A stretch of DNA of 64,000 nucleotides from positions 186,001-250,000 of the forward strand of contig CANRLH010000001.1 in NCBI GenBank assembly GCA_947631455.1. Reading direction: 5' to 3'. Made by a program: the position numbers and the translations under genes. Below are positions 53,433 through 61,773 of this stretch, one piece after another. The notes beneath the pieces are model-generated. The model worked only from the letters and a program-made list of their open reading frames with translations. It searched no databases and had not been told where the DNA came from. Each line of letters starts with the position of its first letter. Position 1 is the first letter of the stretch. Origin of the DNA: an uncultured Clostridia bacterium. Lineage in GTDB: Bacteria > Bacillota > Clostridia > Oscillospirales > Ruminococcaceae.

Positions 53433-54041
53433 TTACCTGTCCTTTCCGCTTATTTCATAAAATTCAGCTTTAATAACATCAGGATGTTGATTTTTTATGA
53501 TTCGCACCGTGCTTACTACTGTGCATAGATTGAGGATCCCCTCTGATAACAGGGAAACTCCGAGAAGCACAGTCAAAATCTTTGCGCCAATGACTGAATT
53601 GAAAATGAGAACACATCCGACTAACCCGGTGACAATGGCTATGACTAGAATTATTATCCAATCTTTGATGCCGAACTGTTTTGAGTCAAAAGCAATACGT
53701 ATTTTGAAAAGTCCGTCAAGCAGTATTGCGATACCGAGAGCAATACATATAAAGGTCATAAGGTTTTTAGGCGACATAAGTATTACCGCTCCCAATATCA
53801 ACATAAGTATTCCGAATTCCAGATCAAACTGGAACGCCAGACGAAAAAGGTCTTTGGAAAAATACCCTACAAGCTTTACTATCCCAAAAACCGACACCGC
53901 AATGCCTATACATATTCCTATCACGGATTCTGACAATTCTGGCAGCGAGATGAATAGTATGCCGGCAGCGCAAAAAATTACAGACATAACGATGTATCCT
54001 ATTTTTGCGATCCTCATAGGCGTTACAGAACGCATTTTCAT
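53433..54041 (-). CDS. DUF308/HdeD-like membrane protein
   Basis: A membrane protein of about 202 residues with six hydrophobic segments arranged as Gly-rich hairpins (IAKIGYIVMSVIFCAAGILFI, GICIGIAVSVFGIVKLVGYF, FGILMLILGAVILMSP, FICIALGIAILLDGLFKI, and others), the DUF308/HdeD pattern. The start is ATG 54041 because GGGAG lies 9 bp upstream; an upstream extension would run through the promoter. It is first in a leftward run with the MMPL transporter and heptad-repeat protein. HdeD is linked to acid resistance in Escherichia coli, but the role here is unknown. Confidence 0.78.
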   Translation of the reverse strand: MKMRSVTPMRIAKIGYIVMSVIFCAAGILFISLPELSESVIGICIGIAVSVFGIVKLVGYFSKDLFRLAFQFDLEFGILMLILGAVILMSPKNLMTFICIALGIAILLDGLFKIRIAFDSKQFGIKDWIIILVIAIVTGLVGCVLIFNSVIGAKILTVLLGVSLLSEGILNLCTVVSTVRIIKNQHPDVIKAEFYEISGKDR

Positions 54042-54074
54042 AAAACACAACTCCCTTTTAGACGTTCTGCTATC

Positions 54075-54080
54075 ATTATA
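54075..54080 (-). promoter_or_regulatory. -10 element for the DUF308-MMPL operon
   Basis: TATAAT on the minus strand (54080-54075), 34 bp before the start codon. TTGACT lies at 54110-54105 but 24 bp away, too far for a normal promoter; activation or a T-rich -35 is possible. Confidence 0.45.
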
Positions 54081-54108
54081 ATCCGGAGATCTGCTAAAAA
54101 AAACAGTC

Positions 54109-54144
54109 AAAAAAAGTCCCGTGTCTGATTTTTAGGCACGGGAC
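54109..54144 (-). terminator. Terminator of the TetR gene
   Basis: GTCCCGTG and CACGGGAC arms (54116-54123 and 54137-54144) with TTTTTTT following on the minus strand. It ends the regulator transcript right before the operon promoter region. Confidence 0.85.
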
Positions 54145-54187
54145 AATATATTGTCTGGATTTGGTAAAAAGGTTTTTAATGTACAGT

Positions 54188-54745
54188 TTATTTTATTTCA
54201 CATCGGGAAATCATTTTCTCGACCATTCCTTTCTTTATTTCACAAATTCGTTCAAGCGTATCGCGGATATCATCGTTCATGCCGGTTCTGAGCCAACCGG
54301 AAATAATTCCAAAGCCAACGCTTTCCAGGTATTTTTTAATGATATCAATATCGCTTTTGCTGACTTTACGTCCGTTGAGAATCGTATTTATGTATTTGCT
54401 TATAACATGTTCGCAGACCTTCCAGAGGTATTGCTCGTATATCTCTCTGTTGACGGAATTATAAATGTGCAGCACAGCTCGTTTTTTGGACAGCGCTGAA
54501 TTTATAACAGCGTCAAGGCAGTCTTCTATTTTTTCGATAGTAGGATATTTCATAATTATCGTTTCAAGGTCTTCTGTAAAAATTTCTTCTATAAGCTTTG
54601 GAATATCCTGAAAATAATAATAAAAAGTGTTTCTGTTAACTCCGCAATCTGCTACTATATCCTTAACGGTGATCTGTGACAAAGGGCGGTCGTTTAGCAG
54701 CTTAAGAAACGATTCCCTGATAGCCTTTTTTGTAAAATTAGCCAT
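54188..54745 (-). CDS. TetR/AcrR family transcriptional regulator
   Basis: A regulator of about 185 residues, the likely controller of the adjacent MMPL operon. The N-terminal helix-turn-helix is typical: KKAIRESFLKLLNDRPLSQI, then ITVKDIVADCGVNRNTFYYYF. The C-terminal ligand-binding half resembles the TetR_C group associated with DhaS-like regulators. ATG 54745 follows AAAGGAG; an upstream extension would include the promoter. It has its own promoter (54780-54808) and terminator, so it is transcribed separately in the same direction as the operon. No clear operator palindrome could be assigned by eye. Confidence 0.87.
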   Translation of the reverse strand: MANFTKKAIRESFLKLLNDRPLSQITVKDIVADCGVNRNTFYYYFQDIPKLIEEIFTEDLETIIMKYPTIEKIEDCLDAVINSALSKKRAVLHIYNSVNREIYEQYLWKVCEHVISKYINTILNGRKVSKSDIDIIKKYLESVGFGIISGWLRTGMNDDIRDTLERICEIKKGMVEKMISRCEIK

Positions 54746-54779
54746 TCTTTTTCTCCTTTCTATTGGCAAGGCTCTTAAT

Positions 54780-54808
54780 AGTATAGCACAAAAGGCATGA
54801 TGGTTCAA
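54780..54808 (-). promoter_or_regulatory. Sigma-A promoter for the TetR gene
   Basis: On the minus strand TTGAAC (54808-54803) and TATACT (54785-54780), 17-bp spacer. Confidence 0.7.
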
Positions 54809-54884
54809 TACATTTCTGCTTTAAGTATTGTAATTTCTATATTATCTTGTAAAGCTCTCAGACAGTTAAAACGGAAGAGAAATA

Positions 54885-54930
54885 AAAGAATATAAAATGT
54901 AACCGGAAGATGCAAAATTACCCTCCGGTT
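54885..54930 (-). terminator. Probable terminator after amphipathic-helix gene
   Basis: AACCGGA/TCCGGTT arms (54901-54907 and 54924-54930), flanked by TGTA/TACA, followed on the minus strand by TTTTATATTCTTTT. Confidence 0.6.
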
Positions 54931-54993
54931 TACAAAGCTTTTAAATTATTCCTAGTGATATCATGCTGATGACGATCAGGTCGATTTTTCCGA

Positions 54994-55392
54994 CTATTCG
55001 TCTTCGGCTTTAGGGTCAACGCCTATTTCCGATGCACCGTAAGAGGAGACATTCGCCGCATCTTCATAATTTACAACATCCTTGGTTGAATATACCTTAA
55101 TGTTGTTTCGGTTTTTGTGTTCACTGTATTTGGCTTTGGCATATTCCTTTACCTGTGTTCCGGTATCCAAAAGATCTTCCTTGACGTTTTTGGCAAAGCT
55201 TTTTACCTTAGGGGCGTTTTTCCTTGCAAACTCCGCTGTTTTGTCAGCACCCTTTTTTGCCATATCGGCAACTTTCGGGGCGTTTTCTTTTGCTATTCTG
55301 ATGCCCGCCTTTGCGCCTTCGGATATTTTTTCACCCGCTTTGTTAGAAAAATCCTTTAAGTCGTTTAGAAACTTATCCTTGTCAAATGACAT
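54994..55392 (-). CDS. Amphipathic-helix (apolipoprotein/LEA-like) small protein
   Basis: A 132-residue, Lys/Ala/Glu-rich protein with no signal peptide. Residues 5-95 form a nearly continuous amphipathic helix with two similar units, IAKENAPKVADMAKKGADKT and FARKNAPKVKSFAKNVKEDL, like the 11-residue repeats of apolipoproteins, YtxH-type or LEA stress proteins. The tail (from about 98) is acidic and not helical. The Shine-Dalgarno site AAAGGAGG is perfect and the promoter is consensus, implying high expression. I do not recognise a named family; membrane-surface or stress protection is only a guess. Confidence 0.7.
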   Translation of the reverse strand: MSFDKDKFLNDLKDFSNKAGEKISEGAKAGIRIAKENAPKVADMAKKGADKTAEFARKNAPKVKSFAKNVKEDLLDTGTQVKEYAKAKYSEHKNRNNIKVYSTKDVVNYEDAANVSSYGASEIGVDPKAEDE

Positions 55393-55424
55393 AAATTTAG
55401 CCTCCTTTAAACCTTCTTATTGAT

Positions 55425-55453
55425 ATTATATTACTTAAAATCCTCAGTGTCAA
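55425..55453 (-). promoter_or_regulatory. Consensus sigma-A promoter for amphipathic-helix gene
   Basis: On the minus strand perfect TTGACA (55453-55448) and perfect TATAAT (55430-55425), 17-bp spacer. It is divergent from the secA promoter. Confidence 0.88.
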
Positions 55454-55510
55454 TATTTGGCTTATTTAAGATACCCAATCCTTTATTATGTATTCAGTGA
55501 TTTAAAATAT

Positions 55511-55539
55511 TTGACTTATTATTTTTATTGTAGTATAAT
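55511..55539 (+). promoter_or_regulatory. Sigma-A promoter for secA
   Basis: TTGACT (55511-55516) and TATAAT (55534-55539), 17-bp spacer. Transcription from here would begin near 55546, which excludes an in-frame upstream start at 55545 and supports ATG 55605. Confidence 0.88.
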
Positions 55540-55604
55540 ATATTTTGTATAACTGCGGCATGAGCCGGGGTATATCTAATATTTACAAGGGTGGAAAGTT
55601 AAAA

Positions 55605-58328
55605 ATGGGCTTAGTGGACAAAATTTTCGGAAATTACAGTAAAAAAGAGCTTAAGAGAATAGATCCTATATTAAACAAGGTTCTTTCTCTTGAGGATGAA
55701 TATAAGGCTTTATCAGACGCACAGCTTAAAGCCAAGACCGGCGAGTTTAAGGAAAGACTTGAAAATCTCGAAACGCTCGACGATATTTTGCCGGAGGCGC
55801 TGGCTGCCTGTCGTGAGGCGGCTGACAGAGTTCTTGGCAAAAGGCCTTTTCCCGTGCAGATCATAGGAGCGATCGTTTTGCATCAGGGCAGAATCGCCGA
55901 GATGAAAACAGGTGAAGGTAAAACGCTTGTGGCGTGCCTTGCCTCTTATCTCAATGCCCTTAACGGCAAGGGAGTTCACGTTGTAACCGTAAATGACTAT
56001 CTCGCTAAATTCCAGAGCGAGGAAATGGGAAAGGTTTATCGCTTTATGGGACTGAGCATAGGCTGTATTCTCCACGACCTCAACAACGATGAGAGAAGAG
56101 CGGCGTATGCCTGCGACATAACCTATGGAACAAACAACGAATTCGGATTTGACTATCTTAGAGATAATATGGTCATTTATAAAAAGGATAAGGTCCAAAG
56201 AGAGCACGCCTTTGCGATCGTGGACGAGGTGGACTCTATACTTATAGACGAGGCCAGAACTCCTCTTATCATTTCCGGAAGAGGTGACAAATCGACAGAG
56301 CTTTACACGATCGCAGACAGATTTGCAAAATCTCTTACGCCGACAAAGGTCGTTGAGCTTGACACCAAGGTCGACAACGACGAGGTCGAGGGAGATTATA
56401 TCATTGATGAAAAGGCAAAGACCGCAACCATAACCAAGAGCGGAGTCAAAAAGGCGGAAAAGGCATTTAATCTTGAAAACCTTATGGACTCAGAAAACGT
56501 TACGCTGCTTCATCACATAAATCAGGCTCTTAAGGCGAACGGCGTCATGAAGCGTGATATAGATTATGTTGTCAAAGACGGTGAGGTCATAATCGTAGAC
56601 GAGTTTACCGGACGACTGATGCTGGGAAGACGCTTTAACGACGGACTCCACCAGGCTATCGAGGCGAAAGAGGGCGTAAAGGTCGCTCATGAGTCAAAAA
56701 CTATAGCTACTATTACATTCCAAAACTATTTCCGACTTTACAAAAAGCTTTCCGGAATGACCGGTACGGCTATGACGGAAGAGGACGAGTTTAAGGAGAT
56801 CTATAAGCTGGACGTAATTGAGGTTCCGACAAACAAGCCTCTTATCAGAATCGACTATCCTGATGTTGTATATAAAACCGAAAAAGCAAAGTTTAACGCT
56901 GTGATCGACAAAATAGTCGAGTGCCACGAAAAAGGACAGCCGGTGCTTGTCGGAACTATTTCAATAGAAAAGTCTGAGCTTTTGTCAAGAATGCTTAAAA
57001 ACAGAGGCATTAAGCATAATGTGTTAAACGCTAAACAGCACGCGCGGGAGGCGGAGATCGTCGCTCAGGCGGGAAAGTTCGGCGCCGTTACCATCGCGAC
57101 CAATATGGCGGGACGTGGTACCGATATTATGCTTGGCGGAAATGCTGAGTACCTTGCAAAATCCGATCTCAAGAAAATGGAGATAGATGAGGACATCATA
57201 AACGAAGCTACCGGTTTTGCTGAGACGGATAACGAGGAGGTTTTATCCGTTCGCGAAAAGTATCGTGAGCTTTACAGCAAATACAGCGACGAGTGCAGAG
57301 AAAAGGCGAAGGACGTAAAGGCTGCCGGCGGACTTATGATAATCGGTACGGAGCGCCATGAGTCAAGGCGAATCGACAACCAGTTAAGAGGACGTGCGGG
57401 ACGTCAGGGCGATGAGGGAGGCTCTATATTCTACCTATCGCTTGAGGACGATCTTATGAGGCTGTTCGGCGGGGAAAGAATACACTCTATGATGAACACC
57501 CTGAAAGTCGATGAGGATATGCCGATACAGTCTAAGATGCTTTCAAACGTAATTGAATCCTCCCAGAAAAAGGTCGAGGGCAGAAACTTCAACATTAGAA
57601 AGAACGTCTTGAATTACGATGACGTTATGAACACGCAAAGAGAGATCATTTACTCACAGCGCTCAATGGTTCTTGAAGGCGAGGATATTCACAGCCATAT
57701 CCTGAAGATGATCACAGACTATGTGACCGATTCCGTAAACACCTATATTGTTGATGAGGACGTTCACGACAACTGGAACTTAAGCGGCTTAAGAGAGCAC
57801 CTTATGGGGCTTATCACGACCGATGAGGATTTCAGATACGATGCGGTTGGGCTTGATTCGGTTACAAAGCAGGAGATCATAGATATGCTCAATCAGCGTG
57901 CTCTGGAAAAATATGCAAAGCGCGAGGAGGAGCTTACGCCCAAGATTTTAAGAGAACTTGAGAGAATCATTCTCTTAAAGGTAGTTGATACCAAGTGGAT
58001 GGCTCACATAGACGATATGGACGAGTTGAAGCGCGGAATCAGTTTAAGAGCATACGGAAACAAAAATCCGGTAGTCGAGTACCGTATAGAGGGCTTTGAT
58101 ATGTTCGACGCTATGATAGCCTCTATTTGTGAGGACACCATAAGAATGTTGTTTACCGTTAAGGTGAAAACTCAGGAGGAGCCAAAGCGCGAACAGGTTC
58201 TGAAGGCAAATCCGATCAGAGGAGACGGATCTGTATCAGGCGGCAGAACAGTTAAAAAGAAAGTAGGAAGGAACGATCCCTGTCCTTGCGGAAGCGGCAA
58301 GAAATACAAGCATTGCTGCGGAAGGTAA
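55605..58328 (+). CDS. secA: Preprotein translocase ATPase SecA
   Basis: Motor of Sec-dependent export, pushing preproteins through SecYEG. ATG 55605 follows AAGGGTGG and starts [18 protein letters not shown]; the product is 907 residues. Landmarks: [21 protein letters not shown], Walker [22 protein letters not shown], Walker [18 protein letters not shown], the preprotein cross-linking domain, [27 protein letters not shown], the helical scaffold, and the zinc-binding tail [13 protein letters not shown] that contacts SecB or ribosomes. It is transcribed alone between its own promoter and a strong terminator. Confidence 0.97.
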   Translation: MGLVDKIFGNYSKKELKRIDPILNKVLSLEDEYKALSDAQLKAKTGEFKERLENLETLDDILPEALAACREAADRVLGKRPFPVQIIGAIVLHQGRIAEMKTGEGKTLVACLASYLNALNGKGVHVVTVNDYLAKFQSEEMGKVYRFMGLSIGCILHDLNNDERRAAYACDITYGTNNEFGFDYLRDNMVIYKKDKVQREHAFAIVDEVDSILIDEARTPLIISGRGDKSTELYTIADRFAKSLTPTKVVELDTKVDNDEVEGDYIIDEKAKTATITKSGVKKAEKAFNLENLMDSENVTLLHHINQALKANGVMKRDIDYVVKDGEVIIVDEFTGRLMLGRRFNDGLHQAIEAKEGVKVAHESKTIATITFQNYFRLYKKLSGMTGTAMTEEDEFKEIYKLDVIEVPTNKPLIRIDYPDVVYKTEKAKFNAVIDKIVECHEKGQPVLVGTISIEKSELLSRMLKNRGIKHNVLNAKQHAREAEIVAQAGKFGAVTIATNMAGRGTDIMLGGNAEYLAKSDLKKMEIDEDIINEATGFAETDNEEVLSVREKYRELYSKYSDECREKAKDVKAAGGLMIIGTERHESRRIDNQLRGRAGRQGDEGGSIFYLSLEDDLMRLFGGERIHSMMNTLKVDEDMPIQSKMLSNVIESSQKKVEGRNFNIRKNVLNYDDVMNTQREIIYSQRSMVLEGEDIHSHILKMITDYVTDSVNTYIVDEDVHDNWNLSGLREHLMGLITTDEDFRYDAVGLDSVTKQEIIDMLNQRALEKYAKREEELTPKILRELERIILLKVVDTKWMAHIDDMDELKRGISLRAYGNKNPVVEYRIEGFDMFDAMIASICEDTIRMLFTVKVKTQEEPKREQVLKANPIRGDGSVSGGRTVKKKVGRNDPCPCGSGKKYKHCCGR

Positions 58329-58345
58329 GCAAAATAACACAAGTA

Positions 58346-58380
58346 AAAAAGACAGTCCCAATAAAGGGGCTGTCTTTTTG
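58346..58380. terminator. Terminator after secA
   Basis: A 14-bp stem (AAAAAGACAGTCCC at 58346-58359 with GGGGCTGTCTTTTT at 58366-58379) with T-run; it lies 17 bp before the convergent PAP2-M15 gene end and is A/T-flanked on both sides. Confidence 0.88.
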
Positions 58381-58395
58381 TACTATCACAGAGCC

Positions 58396-59535
58396 TTAAA
58401 CCTTGATATCAAAGTGCTGATAATCCTTTGAGCCGTTTTGCCAATCGCCTCCCCACACAAAGCCGTATGATTTAAAAATCTTTACGGCGTAATCGTTCTT
58501 TGTGATCTTGTGCGGAAAATCAGCGTTTCTGTCAGCATATTTTTCCGCCGCAGCAGGCAAAACACGACCGTTTTGTATGTATGGATTATAAAGTGGGTTT
58601 ATGTCTATCGCAAGTCCCAAGGCGTGGTTTGAAAGGGTTTCGGTGTTTGCAATCGTGCGAAAGCAAAATGCCGAGGAGTTGTTGTCGGTCATACTTTTTT
58701 CGTCATCTGCGCCGTATTCGTCGATAAGCCGTATTTTTTCTATTTTATAGCCTTTATCGTAAAGCCGCTTGAAAATCCTCAAGGTCTTTTTTGAAATAAT
58801 GCGGTTTACGATCATTTCTCCCTCGTGCTCAAGCCCGTCAAATCCTATGTAACGAAGCTTAAGGTAATGAAGCATATCTATAGTTACCTTGTCGTTCGGC
58901 CGATAGGATCTGCCGTTTATTCTCGCAAAAATATCGCTTTTTATGGGAAAGGCACAAAAGCCTTGGCCGATGGTGTATTCTTTATCGCTCTTATAAAGAT
59001 TAGAGCGATATTTTTTGTTTATGGCAGGATATATAAGTCTTATGATCATAACTGTCATTAAAACGCCTTCTGCGGCTCCGGCAATAACATCAGTAAAATA
59101 GTGGACGCAAAAATATATTCTTGATATTGCAACCAGAAAAGACGCGAAATATGTCCATATTCCCGCTTTTTTATTGAAAAGAAAAATCGCGGTAGCTGCC
59201 GCAAAGGATGACGATGCGTGCCCGGATGGGAATGAGTAGCTTGAAAGCGGAGGTATTACGGTTGTTATCCAGGGGTAAGTGTCGTATGGCCTTGGTCGGC
59301 AAATCATGTTTTTGATCGATTCATTCAAGAGCCAGGTGAAAAGCAGACATACCAGAACAAAAAAGCCTGTTTTTCTGGTGCGCCGGAATAAAAGCAGCAC
59401 AACTCCAAGAATTATCCAGCATATTCCGGAGTCTGCCACAGTGGTGATAATGCTTAGAAAAAAGCTTAAGGTGCTGTTTCTCATGTCAAGAGCCGTGTTT
59501 ATAAAAAACATATCTATATTATTTATAAGTTCCAT
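58396..59535 (-). CDS. PAP2 phosphatase - M15 peptidase fusion protein
   Basis: A single 379-residue frame joins two envelope enzymes. Residues 1-170 are a PAP2 lipid phosphatase with about six membrane segments and all three motifs: K75-x6-R82-P83, P103-S-G-H106, and S138-R139-x5-H145-x3-D149; this type often dephosphorylates undecaprenyl pyrophosphate or phosphatidic acid. Residues 185-379 match M15-type D-Ala-D-Ala carboxypeptidase/endopeptidase domains (GFDGLEHEGEMIVNRIISKK, SNHALGLAIDINPLYNPY, WGGDWQNGSKDYQHF) with zinc ligands H304, D311 and H374. Basic loops RRTRK, NKK and NKKYR place the C-terminus inside the cell by the positive-inside rule, which conflicts with a wall peptidase. Both active sites look intact. 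Confidence 0.88.
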   Translation of the reverse strand: MELINNIDMFFINTALDMRNSTLSFFLSIITTVADSGICWIILGVVLLLFRRTRKTGFFVLVCLLFTWLLNESIKNMICRPRPYDTYPWITTVIPPLSSYSFPSGHASSSFAAATAIFLFNKKAGIWTYFASFLVAISRIYFCVHYFTDVIAGAAEGVLMTVMIIRLIYPAINKKYRSNLYKSDKEYTIGQGFCAFPIKSDIFARINGRSYRPNDKVTIDMLHYLKLRYIGFDGLEHEGEMIVNRIISKKTLRIFKRLYDKGYKIEKIRLIDEYGADDEKSMTDNNSSAFCFRTIANTETLSNHALGLAIDINPLYNPYIQNGRVLPAAAEKYADRNADFPHKITKNDYAVKIFKSYGFVWGGDWQNGSKDYQHFDIKV

Positions 59536-59673
59536 TATAAATATCCTTTCAATGTGGCTTGGTTTTATCTCCCGATTTGTTGTCGGAAATATATTGACTT
59601 AAATCATACTAACATAATTCGCGGTATTTTTCAAGCTGGGTGTTGTTTTTTGTAAAAAAGCGCGAATTTTCTT

Positions 59674-59728
59674 TTTACTTTATATTTACTCTTTTTAGGT
59701 TTTGGATTTTACATAGATAATGTAAAAT
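59674..59728 (+). promoter_or_regulatory. Possible Pho-box and promoter before pst operon
   Basis: TTTACT occurs at 59674-59679 and 59685-59690 (11-bp period), with TTTACA at 59708-59713. PhoP boxes in Firmicutes are TTAACA-like repeats at 11-bp period. TAAAAT at 59723-59728 could be the -10 with no good -35, as expected for an activated promoter. Confidence 0.4.
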
Positions 59729-59822
59729 AGATTTTGACAAGGGAAACAAAAAAGTTTCAAGGTCAAATAAAAGGCGATTGCGCAGAAGACGCAAACCAAA
59801 TCTATTTATAAGGAGTAGTAAT

Positions 59823-60695
59823 ATGAACAGAAAAGTAATCAGTTTGCTTGCCGCAGCGGCACTTGCAGTAACAATGCTGGCAGGGTGCGAATCATCAGAG
59901 GGCTCTCAGGAGGCAGCGGGAGACATTACGGTAATCACCAGGGAGGACGGTTCCGGAACAAGAGGAGCGTTTATCGAGCTTACCGGAGTTGAGGAAACGG
60001 ACGCAGACGGAAACAAGACCGATAAAACTACAGCGGACGCGGTAACACTAAGATCGACCGACGCAGTTTTAACTCAGGTAAAAGGAAACGCTGCGGCGAT
60101 AGGATACATATCCTTATCCTCCATGAACGGTGACGTCAAAGCTCTTAGTATTGAGGGAGTTGAGCCGACGGTAGACAACATAAAGCAGGATAAGTACGCT
60201 ATTGCAAGGCCGTTTAACATCGCAACAAAGGGAGCCTTAAGCGACGCGGCTCAGGACTTTGTAAACTACATTATGAGCAAGGACGGTCAGACGGTTATTG
60301 AGGAGCAAGGCTGTGTTTCTGTAAACAGCGAAGCAGCGGAATTTGAATCGAACGGTGCTGAGGGAACTGTAAAAATCGACGGATCTTCTTCCGTTACACC
60401 GGTTATGACAAAGCTTAAGGAAGCTTATGAAAAAATCAATGACAAGGTCGATATTCAAATACAGCAGACAGACTCTACCAGCGGTATGAAGACCGTTTCA
60501 GAGGGTGCATGCGATATAGGTATGGCCTCAAGAGAGCTTAAGGACACAGAAGCAAAAGAGCTTACCGGAACAACTATTGCAAAGGATGGTATAGCAATCA
60601 TAGTAAACAAGAATAACGAGCTTAAAGATATTACGGTTGACACCGTAAAGAAAATCTACACGGGTGAAATAACCGCATGGGAAGACGTAAAATAA
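59823..60695 (+). CDS. pstS: Phosphate-binding lipoprotein PstS, circularly permuted
   Basis: Substrate-binding lipoprotein of the Pst phosphate importer. ATG 59823 follows AAGGAG; the lipobox LAGC gives Cys 22; 290 residues. The family motifs are all present but in swapped order. The second half of a normal PstS comes first: ITREDGSGTRGAF (38-50), AAIGYISL (91-98), EGVEPTVDNI, YAIARPFNI, DGQTVIEEQG. The usual first half follows: VKIDGSSSVTPVMTKLKEAY (183-202), ACDIGMASRELK (229-240), IAKDGIAIIVNKNN (252-265), VKKIYTGEITAWEDV (275-289). The protein stops where canonical PstS would continue into the R-x-DGSGT segment. It should still form the two-lobed fold. The pst neighbours confirm the role. 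Confidence 0.9.
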   Translation: MNRKVISLLAAAALAVTMLAGCESSEGSQEAAGDITVITREDGSGTRGAFIELTGVEETDADGNKTDKTTADAVTLRSTDAVLTQVKGNAAAIGYISLSSMNGDVKALSIEGVEPTVDNIKQDKYAIARPFNIATKGALSDAAQDFVNYIMSKDGQTVIEEQGCVSVNSEAAEFESNGAEGTVKIDGSSSVTPVMTKLKEAYEKINDKVDIQIQQTDSTSGMKTVSEGACDIGMASRELKDTEAKELTGTTIAKDGIAIIVNKNNELKDITVDTVKKIYTGEITAWEDVK

Positions 60696-60720
60696 CAAGC
60701 CCCCATTAAATCCTTTTAAT

Positions 60721-60805
60721 GCGTGCGGTTTTCCCAAACAAACTTATGCCGCACGTAAAAAAATCCGGCGGTCGGTTGGTAATTGAACTGACCGACCGCT
60801 TAATA
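60721..60805 (+). promoter_or_regulatory. Intercistronic hairpins between pstS and pstC
   Basis: Two stem-loops: GCGTGCGG with CCGCACGT (60721-60728 and 60749-60756), and GCGGTCGGT with ACCGACCGC (60768-60776 and 60791-60799) followed by TTAATATAT. They could stabilise pstS mRNA or attenuate read-through, as expected when the binding protein is made in excess over the membrane parts. Confidence 0.5.
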
Positions 60806-60837
60806 TATATCGCATTGTACAAAGAGGTGAATAGGTA

Positions 60838-61755
60838 ATGGATAATCAAATAAACTTAGTCGACACATCCGATAGCGGAATTACAAATAAACACAGACTA
60901 AAAAATTTCATGGAAAGGTTTATGCAAGCGGTATTTTTCGTGTGTGCTTTGATGTCGATCGTTGCGGTTATTATCATATGTCTGTTTATGTTCTATAACG
61001 GTATTCCCGCTATGAAGGAAATAGGATTTTTCAAATTCCTGTTCGGTGGCACATGGCTTCCTACGGCGACAAAGCCGAGCTTTGGAATCGCTCCTATGAT
61101 ACTTGGCTCTATTTACGTTACGGCGGGTGCGCTTATAATTGGCGTGCCGATAGGACTTTTCACGGCCATATTTATGGCTAAGTTCTGCCCGAAAAAGCTG
61201 TATAAATTTTTAATGCCGCCTATCAATCTGCTGGCGGGTATTCCTTCTATAATCTACGGATTTTTCGGAGTTATAGTGCTGGTTCCGTTTGTGCGCAACA
61301 CTTTCGGCGGAAACGGAAACAGCATACTGACCGCGTCTATACTTCTGGGAATGATGATCCTTCCCACGGTGGTAGGAATGAGCGAATCAGCGCTTAGAGC
61401 CGTTCCCGAAAGCTACTATGAGGGCGCGGTCGCGCTTGGGGCAACTCACGAAAGAGCTGTTGCAAAGGTGATATTTCCTGCGGCAAAAAGCGGTATAGCA
61501 GCAGCCGTGGTTCTGGCAATAGGAAGAGCTATAGGAGAGACTATGGCGGTCATACTTGTTGCGGGAAATCAGCCGAGATTTGCAGGCGGAATTTTGGATG
61601 GGGTAAGAACTCTTACCTCAAATATCGTTATGGAAATGGGTTATGCTACCGGACTTCATTACGACGCGCTTATCGCAACGGGAGTGGTGCTGTTTGTGTT
61701 CATACTTATCATAAACATTCTGCTGAATGTGATCACAAGCAAAAAGAAGTCCTAG
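60838..61755 (+). CDS. pstC: Phosphate ABC transporter permease PstC
   Basis: Membrane subunit of the Pst importer. The 305-residue protein has six segments, with the first after a cytoplasmic N-terminus of about 30 residues (FMQAVFFVCALMSIVAVIIICLF). FKFLFGGTWLPT is a PstC hallmark of the outside loop, [22 protein letters not shown] is the conserved permease segment, and EGAVALGATHERAVAKVIFPAA is the EAA coupling loop that contacts PstB. AAAGAGGTG precedes the ATG. pstA starts 18 bp downstream. Confidence 0.95.
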   Translation: MDNQINLVDTSDSGITNKHRLKNFMERFMQAVFFVCALMSIVAVIIICLFMFYNGIPAMKEIGFFKFLFGGTWLPTATKPSFGIAPMILGSIYVTAGALIIGVPIGLFTAIFMAKFCPKKLYKFLMPPINLLAGIPSIIYGFFGVIVLVPFVRNTFGGNGNSILTASILLGMMILPTVVGMSESALRAVPESYYEGAVALGATHERAVAKVIFPAAKSGIAAAVVLAIGRAIGETMAVILVAGNQPRFAGGILDGVRTLTSNIVMEMGYATGLHYDALIATGVVLFVFILIINILLNVITSKKKS

Positions 61756-61773
61756 AAAAGAGGTGCATTAAAA

